Part shown: piece by piece, positions 58,467 to 64,000 of the stretch | Numbering within the stretch: the stretch's first letter is position 1 | Layout: the number at the start of each line of letters is the position of its first letter | Source of the DNA: CAZLRH01 sp964562015 | GTDB lineage: Bacteria; Verrucomicrobiota; Verrucomicrobiia; Opitutales; JABDGR01 | NCBI GenBank assembly: GCA_964562015.1 | Contig: CAZLRH010000005.1 | Coordinates: 1 to 64,000 of the forward strand | Length of the DNA stretch: 64,000 nucleotides | Direction of reading: 5' to 3' | Made by a program: the position numbers and the translations under genes | The notes under the pieces: model-generated | What the model was told of the DNA's origin: nothing | The model's input: the letters and a program-made list of their open reading frames with translations, nothing else | Database searches by the model: none

Positions 58467-58867
58467 CGGTAGTGGCGGCGCACAAAGAGCCCGGCCACGA
58501 TCCAGGAGGTCATGAACAAGGTGTAAGTCCACCACGCGGAAGGCGGCGGCAGGATATCGCCCTCCAATAATCCGTACGTGACGGCCGAGAGCACGGTGAC
58601 GCCGCCGGCGAGGGCGAGCGAGTGGACGATGATTTGCCGCTGCAATTCATCGGTGTGCATGACGAAGCGCACGATGGCGGCAAAAATGAAGATAACGGGA
58701 ATCAGCGGCAGCAGGGCCAGAGCGATTTGCCCGGCACCCAGGGTCATCTCGGTGTGGCGCAGGATGGAGCGGCTGATGAGGATGAGGGCGACATAGGCAG
58801 CCAGCGAGAGGCCTAACTCCCAGTAGTATCGTCGCATCGCGTTCATAGTTGGATTGGTGTGGTCCAT
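58463..58867 (-). CDS. small membrane protein paired with the XRE regulator (DUF2178-like)
   Basis: A 134-residue membrane protein with four hydrophobic segments: LGLSLAAYVALILISRSILR, IALALLPLIPVIFIFAAIVR, HSLALAGGVTVLSAVTYGLL and WTYTLFMTSWIVAGLFVRRH. Between the second and third is MHTDELQRQIIVHSL. The pattern of a DUF2178-like protein followed by a small XRE regulator is common in bacteria. Function unknown. The ATG at 58867 lies within 1-3 nt of the transcription start predicted from the promoter (58875-58903), so the mRNA may be leaderless; ATGs at 58846 and 58837 are alternatives. Confidence 0.78.
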   Translation of the reverse strand: MDHTNPTMNAMRRYYWELGLSLAAYVALILISRSILRHTEMTLGAGQIALALLPLIPVIFIFAAIVRFVMHTDELQRQIIVHSLALAGGVTVLSAVTYGLLEGDILPPPSAWWTYTLFMTSWIVAGLFVRRHYR

Positions 58868-58874
58868 GGCCGGG

Positions 58875-58920
58875 AAAGTAGTGTTTAGCGTACTAAATGT
58901 CAACTAAAAGTTACTAAAAG
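58875..58920 (-). promoter_or_regulatory. sigma70 promoter with repeated CTAAA operator-like sites
   Basis: On the minus strand TTGACA (58898-58903) and TACTTT (58875-58880) are separated by exactly 17 bp. CTAAA occurs at 58893, 58904 and 58914, each about 10-11 bp (one helix turn) apart, and TTTAG-CGTA-CTAAA (58884-58897) is a perfect inverted repeat in the spacer. Binding there would block RNA polymerase. The small XRE protein encoded at the end of the same transcript is the obvious candidate for autoregulation. Confidence 0.7.
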
Positions 58921-59020
58921 TCGCTTTAAAAGTACTATTTATGGGCTAAACTTTTCATGGGCAAAGACTTGGATGGCACCGAAAAGATGTGTCCTTGGAC
59001 TAGGTGCTGTTTTAAAACTT

Positions 59021-59048
59021 AACCACGGATGGCACGAATAACACGGAT
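59021..59048 (+). repeat. third arm of the ATCCGTG repeat family
   Basis: Begins AACCACGGAT and ends AACACGGAT, matching the left arm of the repeat at 56638-56665. Located just before the stop of the CNNM-like gene. Confidence 0.6.
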
Positions 59049-59081
59049 TGCCTTCTGACCCGATGGTTGAGGATCGGAACA

Positions 59082-60173
59082 CTATTTTTGCGCGGGCTCA
59101 GCGACCGCGGAGGCGGCGGTCGGCTCTGGCTGGGCGAGAGCGTCGGTTGACGGGCGGCTAGGGCGCTGGAGGCGGCGGCGGGCGAGTTCGCGCATGTCCA
59201 CCGCGACGTCGTCTTTCTCGAAAATTTCCATGCCAAGGAGGTGCTCGAAAATGTCTTCCATGGTCACCACACCGGTGGTGAGGCCCTGGTCGTCCTGTAC
59301 AACGGCGAGCTGCTGGTGATACTTGAGGAAGAGTTGAAGGGCGTGGGCGGCGTCGGTTTTTTCCGGGACGAAGCCGATGGGCTGCATGAGTTCGCTGACG
59401 AGGCGGTTGTCCTGGTCGGCGGCCTTGGCTTTGAGGAGGTCGCGGCGGCGGGCGAGGCCGACAATGTGGTCGAGGTTACCGCCGAAAACGGGGATGCGGG
59501 CAAAGGGAATGGTGGGCAGTTCGCGAAAGACCTGGCCGATGGTGTGGGTTTGATCGATCGCGGTGACGACGCTGCGGGGCGTCATGATGTCGCGGATCGG
59601 GATTTCATCGAGCTTGAGGGCATTGGCGATGAGGTTGCTTTCCTGGACGGTGAGGTTGCCTTCCTTGGCTTCCTTTTCGGCGAGCAGGGCGATTTCCTCG
59701 GTGGGGTCGGGCGCTTCGGGGGCAAAATTGAGCAGGACGCTAATAAGGGGGCGCAGGAGCCAGGCGACGGGCCGGGTGCCCAGACGCATGGCGGTCAGGA
59801 CGTACACCAGCGGAGCGTGGAGTTTGACGCGAAAGATGACGCCGACGTTTTTCGGGAGAATTTCGCCGAAGATGAGGATGCCGACGGCAATGCCGATGGC
59901 GAAGCCGTATTCGTTGGCGGGGAAGAGGTGGGCCGCCAAGTTGCCGCAGACGAAGGCGCCGAGGGTGTTGGCGATGGTGTTAAAGGTGAGGATGGCAGAG
60001 ATGCTTTCGTCGAGACCCTCGCGGCATTGTTCGAGGAGGGCGCCGGCGCGCGGGCTGCTGGCCTTGAGGGCTTCGACCTCGCCGACGGTTGTGCTCAAAA
60101 GCATGGCCTCAATGGTCGAGCACAGGGCAGAGACCACCATGGTAAAGGTGACGGCGAGAATGAGTTCGAGCAC
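59082..60173 (-). CDS. CNNM/CorC-type membrane protein with CBS domains
   Basis: A 363-residue protein. The N-terminal DUF21 domain has three or four membrane helices (LILAVTFTMVVSALCSTIEA, LTFNTIANTLGAFVCGNLAA, FAIGIAVGILIFGEILPKNV). Two CBS domains follow (MTPRSVVTAIDQ..., FVPEKTDAAHALQLF...). The C-terminus lacks a CorC_HlyC domain and ends in a Pro/Ala-rich tail. Such proteins are linked to Mg2+/Co2+ efflux or, as HlyC-type proteins, to hemolysin-like activity; transport is the more likely role. GTG start at 60173; an ATG at 60140 is possible. Confidence 0.85.
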   Translation of the reverse strand: MLELILAVTFTMVVSALCSTIEAMLLSTTVGEVEALKASSPRAGALLEQCREGLDESISAILTFNTIANTLGAFVCGNLAAHLFPANEYGFAIGIAVGILIFGEILPKNVGVIFRVKLHAPLVYVLTAMRLGTRPVAWLLRPLISVLLNFAPEAPDPTEEIALLAEKEAKEGNLTVQESNLIANALKLDEIPIRDIMTPRSVVTAIDQTHTIGQVFRELPTIPFARIPVFGGNLDHIVGLARRRDLLKAKAADQDNRLVSELMQPIGFVPEKTDAAHALQLFLKYHQQLAVVQDDQGLTTGVVTMEDIFEHLLGMEIFEKDDVAVDMRELARRRLQRPSRPSTDALAQPEPTAASAVAEPAQK

Positions 60174-60306
60174 GGCGGAGAGCAGGGCAGGCTAACATAA
60201 TTAGCGGATTGCGTGCCTAGCTTCAATAATAGAAGGGATGGGGTGAATAGCGGACGTTGGCGGAAAAAATATTGCCCATGCTTGGGCTGCCCGCGACAAT
60301 TCCAGA

Positions 60307-60642
60307 ATGACAGCAAATGGAGGTGGATTCAGGGAGCGATTTTGTGGGGCACAAGGCACAGGCTTTTTAGTCATGCTATTGTCCGGTGTATTGAATGAAG
60401 CCGATTTGTGGAAGATGCCTGTATGGAAATACAATGATGACAGCACTTTCGTGACGGTGTTTGAACTCAGGGAAGATGCCGAAAAGGTTATGCAAGGTTT
60501 GCCCGGGAATATGGGCCTGAAGATCGAGTCTATTGATTACGAACAATTTAAGTCCTACCAGGAAGCGACCAATAAGGTGGCACCTCGCCCCATTCTGCTA
60601 TTTTTAAAGGATGCCACAGGCAAAGTTTGGGCTGATAAATGA
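60307..60642 (+). CDS. hypothetical protein (about 111 aa)
   Basis: Reads MTANGGGFRERFCGAQGTGF at the start (or MLLSGVLNEADLWKMPVWKY from 60373), then DDSTFVTVFELREDAEKVMQ, GLPGNMGLKIESIDYEQFKS and APRPILLFLKDATGKVWADK. The C-terminal half looks like a globular alpha/beta protein. GC is lower than the surroundings, which may mean recent acquisition. I recognise no family. The start is uncertain. Confidence 0.45.
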   Translation: MTANGGGFRERFCGAQGTGFLVMLLSGVLNEADLWKMPVWKYNDDSTFVTVFELREDAEKVMQGLPGNMGLKIESIDYEQFKSYQEATNKVAPRPILLFLKDATGKVWADK

Positions 60643-60811
60643 TGGGAATGCTCGACTGAAATCTTTTTGTTCATTTTTTCTTGAACAAAGGCGGATAAGG
60701 CACAGAATGAAGGGCTTAACCGAGGTGGCTCACGTTGATGCGGACGCCGGCAGCGGTGTTCACATTTGTGTGAACCAAGGCAGTAAACAACTATCCCTCA
60801 AGGATATACCG

Positions 60812-61402
60812 ATGCGGCTTTCTTTGCTTTCCAATCGCCGTCGGCCTGCTGTCGTTTTCCATGGCCGGGAGGGCGCGGCGATGTCGCCGGAGGCCATTCA
60901 AGGGCCGATTCCGACGGGGCCGCTTTCGGCGCTGGAGCGCGAGGTGATTGAGTGGTTTGTGGAGTTTGCGGGATTGCTGGGCGTGCCGGCGTCGGTCGGG
61001 CAGATTTTTGGGCTCTTGTACTTGGCGGGCCGGGCGCTGCCGTTTGAGAGCTTTGTCGAGCGCCTGGAGATTAGCAAAGGGTCGGCCAGCCAGGGGCTGC
61101 GTTTGTTGCGCGGGCTGGGCGTGGTGCGGGTGGTGACGGTTCCCGGCGACCGGCGCGAATTTTATTGGGCCGAGACGAGCCCGACGAAGCTGGTTTCGGC
61201 GTTTTTAGAGGAAAAGGTGCTGCCGAGTTTGCAGGCGAGTTCCGCGCGGCTGGATGAGCTGGAGAAGAAACTGGCGGCGGAGACGGTAGGCCGGGGCGGA
61301 GATGCCGTATTGCCGCAACGGGTGGACCGGTTGCGGAAATGGAACCAGGCCGCCCGGCGGTTCCTGCCGGTGGTGGTTTCGCTGACTAATCTTCGCACAT
61401 GA
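60812..61402 (+). CDS. GbsR/MarR-like transcriptional regulator
   Basis: A 196-residue protein. The ATG at 60812 is preceded by AAGGA (60800-60804, 7-nt spacing). The winged helix has VPASVGQIFGLLYLAGRALP, SFVERLEISKGSASQGLRLL and RGLGVVRVVTVPGDRREFYW, the GbsR-type MarR relatives that control glycine betaine genes or other osmotic and membrane genes. A coiled coil (about 150-180) likely serves dimerisation. Nothing adjacent looks like a target. The C-terminus is basic. Confidence 0.82.
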   Translation: MRLSLLSNRRRPAVVFHGREGAAMSPEAIQGPIPTGPLSALEREVIEWFVEFAGLLGVPASVGQIFGLLYLAGRALPFESFVERLEISKGSASQGLRLLRGLGVVRVVTVPGDRREFYWAETSPTKLVSAFLEEKVLPSLQASSARLDELEKKLAAETVGRGGDAVLPQRVDRLRKWNQAARRFLPVVVSLTNLRT

Positions 61403-61450
61403 AAATATTTTTTCCAGCGTTTGGCTTCAATCTGCTCTTTGCCTGCGAGG

Positions 61451-61498
61451 GTAGGGACGGCTTTCCAAACCGTCCGCGGACGCCTCGGAGAGGCGTCC
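61451..61498 (+). repeat. GTAG-headed double palindrome
   Basis: GTAG (61451-61454), GGACGG, 9-nt loop, CCGTCC (61455-61475), then arms GGACGCCTC and GAGGCGTCC around GGA (61478-61498). The second palindrome is identical to that at 30517-30537. The remainder of the 415-bp gap 61403-61817 holds no gene that I can support. Confidence 0.75.
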
Positions 61499-61817
61499 CA
61501 ACCTTAAGCGGCGACGAAGTTTTGGAGAGAAGCCCAGCGCACTGCATCTTTCGCGTCTCGGCCTATTCCGGCTGAGCGCGTTTTCACGCGAGCCCATGCG
61601 GGCCCGCCCAGCATTACGGTCGGTGCATCCGATTGGCTTCCGCGAACGGGCGGTGCGGCCAAGGGCGGCAGCGTCGAAAAAAGAAGTTGGAAGCTTGAAT
61701 TTGGAATGGCGAAGTGGGGATATAGAATTCTGTAAGGTGGGAGCTGCATCTTGGCGATAGGAAGAGGCGAAGGACGTTGACGAATCGAACCGTTTGGTTA
61801 ATCTCATATTTTTTACT

Positions 61818-62759
61818 ATGCGCATCCTAGTCACCGGCGGAGCGGGCTTTTTGGGCAGCCATTTGTGCGAGCGGTTGCTGCACGACGGACAGGAGGTGTT
61901 GTGCCTCGACAATTTTTTCACCGGCCGGAAGTCGAACATCGCGCCGCTGCTGGGTAACCCGCGCTTTGAATACATGCGCCATGACGTGGTGGACCCGTTC
62001 AAGGTCGAGGTGGACCAGATTTACAATTTGGCGTGCCCCGCCTCGCCCGTGCATTACCAGCACAACCCGATCAAGACGGTGAAGACTTCCGTGATGGGCG
62101 CGATCAATGTGCTCGGCCTCGCGAAACGGGTGAAGGCGCGGGTGTTGCAGGCCTCGACCTCGGAAGTTTACGGCGACCCGCAGGTGCATCCGCAGACGGA
62201 GGATTACTGGGGTCACGTCAATCCGATCGGCATCCGCTCGTGTTACGACGAGGGCAAGCGCTGTGCCGAGACTCTGTTCTTCGACTACCATCGCTCGAAC
62301 GGCGTGGATATCCGCGTGGTGCGGATTTTCAACACGTACGGGCCGCGGATGCTGCCGGACGACGGCCGCGTGGTTTCCAATTTCATCGTGCAGGCGCTCA
62401 AGGGCAACCCGATCACCATTTACGGCAAGGGTCAGCAGACGCGGTCGTTTTGTTATGTGGAGGACCTCATCGAGGGCCTCGTGCGCATGATGAACCAGAC
62501 GACGACGGTGGGGCCGGTGAATCTCGGCAACCCAGTGGAATTCACCATCCGCGAACTGGCGGAAATGGTGCTCAAGCAGACGGGCAGCAAGGCGAAGCTG
62601 GAGTTTCATCCGCTGCCCGGCGACGACCCGAAGCAGCGCCGGCCGGACATCACGCTGGCGCAAAAGCACCTCGGCTGGACGCCCGCCACGCCGCTGGCCA
62701 AGGGCTTGAAGACGACCATCGCGCACTTTCAAGAGGTCGTGCAAAAAGCCAAGCGCTAG
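61818..62759 (+). CDS. uxs: UDP-glucuronate decarboxylase (UDP-xylose synthase)
   Basis: A 313-residue short-chain dehydrogenase-fold enzyme. The start MRILVTGGAGFLGSHLCERL contains the NAD motif; the decarboxylase-specific blocks are DNFFTGRKSNIAPLLGN, YNLACPASPVHYQHNPIKTV, LQASTSEVYGDP (catalytic Ser/Thr and Glu), SCYDEGKRCAET (Tyr-x3-Lys) and FNTYGPRMLPDDGRVVSNFI. It converts UDP-glucuronate to UDP-xylose with internal NAD+ cycling. The next gene makes its substrate, so the two form a UDP-xylose pathway for exopolysaccharide or LPS. The start was set at 61818; TTG or ATG further up gives a non-family extension. Confidence 0.96.
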   Translation: MRILVTGGAGFLGSHLCERLLHDGQEVLCLDNFFTGRKSNIAPLLGNPRFEYMRHDVVDPFKVEVDQIYNLACPASPVHYQHNPIKTVKTSVMGAINVLGLAKRVKARVLQASTSEVYGDPQVHPQTEDYWGHVNPIGIRSCYDEGKRCAETLFFDYHRSNGVDIRVVRIFNTYGPRMLPDDGRVVSNFIVQALKGNPITIYGKGQQTRSFCYVEDLIEGLVRMMNQTTTVGPVNLGNPVEFTIRELAEMVLKQTGSKAKLEFHPLPGDDPKQRRPDITLAQKHLGWTPATPLAKGLKTTIAHFQEVVQKAKR

Positions 62760-62834
62760 GCTGGACAAGGTTAGGCCAAAGCGGCCCCGTTATCCGATGC
62801 TCGCTCCAACGAGGGCACAATGCCCCGGGCACAA

Positions 62835-62864
62835 AGCACCAGGACACTAAGCACTAGGACACTA
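62835..62864 (+). repeat. two 15-bp direct repeats before ugd
   Basis: AGCACCAGGACACTA (62835-62849) and AGCACTAGGACACTA (62850-62864) are adjacent and differ at one base. They lie 16 bp upstream of the ugd start in an otherwise featureless gap. Could be a regulator site or a replication-slippage product. Confidence 0.55.
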
Positions 62865-62879
62865 AAACACTTTTCATTT

Positions 62880-64000
62880 ATGAACATCTGTTGCATCGGC
62901 GCGGGCTACGTGGGCGGGCCGACCATGGCCATGATCGCCTCGAAATGCCCCGAACACAAGGTCACGGTCGCGGACATCGACCCCAAACGCATCGCGGCGT
63001 GGAATTCCGCCGAGCTGCCGATTTTCGAGCCCGGGCTCGACGAGGTGGTGAAGCAGGCCCGCGGCAAGAACCTGTTTTTCACGACGGACATCGACGCCGC
63101 CATCCGCGGCGCGCAGTTGATTTTCATTTCCGTCAACACGCCCACCAAGATGTACGGCGTGGGCGCGGGCAAGGCCTCGGATTTGCAATACGTGGAGGCC
63201 TGCGCCCGGCGCATCGGCCAGGTGGCGAAGGACGACAAGATTGTGGTGGAGAAATCCACGCTGCCGGTGCGCACGGCGGAAAGCGTGCGGGCGATTTTGA
63301 CGGCGCGTTCGGACGGCCCGCGGTTTCAGGTGCTGTCGAACCCGGAGTTTCTGGCCGAGGGCACGGCGGTGCGCGATTTGGAGAATCCCGATCGCGTGCT
63401 GATTGGCGGCGAGGAATCGAAGGAAGGCCGCGCGGCAATGAAAGTGCTCGCGGACGTTTATGCGAAATGGGTGCCGCGCGAGCGGATTTTGACCACGAAC
63501 GTGTGGAGTTCGGAATTGTCGAAATTGACGGCCAACGCCTTTCTCGCGCAGCGCATCAGCTCCATCAATGCGATGTCCGCGCTCTGTGAAGTCACCGGCG
63601 CGGATGTGGATGAGGTCGCACACGCCATCGGCACGGATTCGCGCGTGGGGCCGAAGTTTCTCAAGGCGTCGGTGGGCTTCGGCGGCTCGTGTTTCCAGAA
63701 GGATATTTTGAACCTGGTGTATCTGTGCGAGCACTTCGGGCTGCCGGAAGTTGCGCGCTACTGGGAGCAGGTCGTGACGATGAACGACTACCAGAAGCGG
63801 CGGTTTTCGCAGCGCATCGTGCGGACCTTGTACAACACGATTGCTGGCAAGCGGCTGGCGGTGCTCGGGTTCGCGTTCAAGAAGGACACGAACGACACCC
63901 GCGAATCGCCCGCCATTTATATCTGCCAGGATTTGCTGGCGGAAAAGGCCCGCCTCGCGGTGTATGATCCGCGGGTGCCGGCGGAGAAGGTTTTCTCCGA
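62880..64000 (+). CDS. ugd: UDP-glucose 6-dehydrogenase, C-terminus beyond the window
   Basis: The frame from ATG 62880 opens MNICCIGAGYVGGPTMAMIA, the NAD-binding motif, and remains open to the window end (373 residues present of about 430-480). VNTPTK, VVEKSTLPVRTAE, LSNPEFLAEGTAVRDLENPD and the catalytic-Cys block GFGGSCFQKDILNLVYLCEH are present, and then GFAFKKDTNDTRESPAIYIC of the C-terminal NAD/UDP domain. It oxidises UDP-glucose twice to UDP-glucuronate. 'VNTPTKMYGVGAGKASDLQYVE' matches the eukaryote-like Ugd type, which is larger than E. coli Ugd. Cotranscription with uxs is likely, 120 bp apart. Confidence 0.96.
   Translation, partial: MNICCIGAGYVGGPTMAMIASKCPEHKVTVADIDPKRIAAWNSAELPIFEPGLDEVVKQARGKNLFFTTDIDAAIRGAQLIFISVNTPTKMYGVGAGKASDLQYVEACARRIGQVAKDDKIVVEKSTLPVRTAESVRAILTARSDGPRFQVLSNPEFLAEGTAVRDLENPDRVLIGGEESKEGRAAMKVLADVYAKWVPRERILTTNVWSSELSKLTANAFLAQRISSINAMSALCEVTGADVDEVAHAIGTDSRVGPKFLKASVGFGGSCFQKDILNLVYLCEHFGLPEVARYWEQVVTMNDYQKRRFSQRIVRTLYNTIAGKRLAVLGFAFKKDTNDTRESPAIYICQDLLAEKARLAVYDPRVPAEKVFS

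Noticed and set aside
61504..61749. 81-codon minus-strand frame in the gap before uxs
   Set aside because: No ribosome-binding site, no recognisable fold, and its start region is pyrimidine-rich filler; not supported as a gene.

Overview
The window is 64 kb of GC-rich chromosome from a Gram-negative, LPS-making bacterium, most likely a member of Verrucomicrobiota (possibly Opitutaceae-like). The evidence is a fused LpxC-FabZ protein, a secreted protein with autotransporter-associated beta-strand and 'LPALPxGLxWDT' repeats, several large secreted repeat proteins of unknown function, GTAG-headed extragenic palindromes, and intergenic ATCCGTG repeats. The phylum is inferred from this combination, since no rRNA gene is present. 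There is no prophage, IS element, CRISPR array or replication origin. Most of the window looks like ordinary chromosome with a large share of envelope and uncharacterised genes.

Layout. 0-8 kb: the 5' end of ispH, a very large alpha-2-macroglobulin with an intact thioester motif, tRNA-Gly(UCC) and a secreted protein with two aspartic-protease-like DTG motifs. 8-15 kb: a lone receiver protein, a secreted W-x-x-D-P repeat protein, a likely free-standing small RNA, a possible secreted cysteine hydrolase, a double YHS-like protein, an unusual aquaporin, a secreted protein of unknown function and a VOC protein. 15-23 kb: a U32 (RlhA-type) protein and a four-gene uptake operon whose binding protein is a tandem duplication and which carries a STAS-domain protein. 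23-30.5 kb: acylphosphatase, an ABC-2 exporter with a TPR partner, a MASE1-PAS-PAS protein without an output domain, and a Rieske/cytochrome b6-type complex with a diheme cytochrome c tail fused to cytochrome b. 30.5-38 kb: a cluster of extragenic palindromes, an FkbM methyltransferase, a second W-x-x-D-P protein, a haem-binding protein, obgE, an orphan antitoxin-like gene and a glycogen debranching enzyme.

38-49.6 kb: a TIGR03118-type protein interrupted by seven 39-residue Asp-box repeats, thymidine phosphorylase, a POTRA-cupin fusion, a beta-strand-repeat exoprotein, fumarase, heptose-7-phosphate kinase and an M24 peptidase. 49.9-55.8 kb: lpxC-fabZ and a MacAB-like export operon with one adaptor, one ATPase and two permeases. 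55.9-64 kb: a glycine-rich RRM protein, a periplasmic aldose epimerase, an XRE/membrane-protein pair behind a promoter with repeated CTAAA sites, a CNNM/CBS protein, a GbsR-like regulator, and two UDP-sugar genes (UDP-glucuronate decarboxylase and UDP-glucose dehydrogenase) that together make UDP-xylose from UDP-glucose.

The most unusual items are the POTRA-cupin fusion, the propeller-in-propeller protein, the uptake operon with a double binding protein and STAS subunit, the small RNA near 10.83 kb, the paired GTAG palindromes, and the leaderless-looking XRE operon promoter. Many genes lack a clear Shine-Dalgarno sequence, so starts were mostly chosen from signal peptides and domain boundaries.
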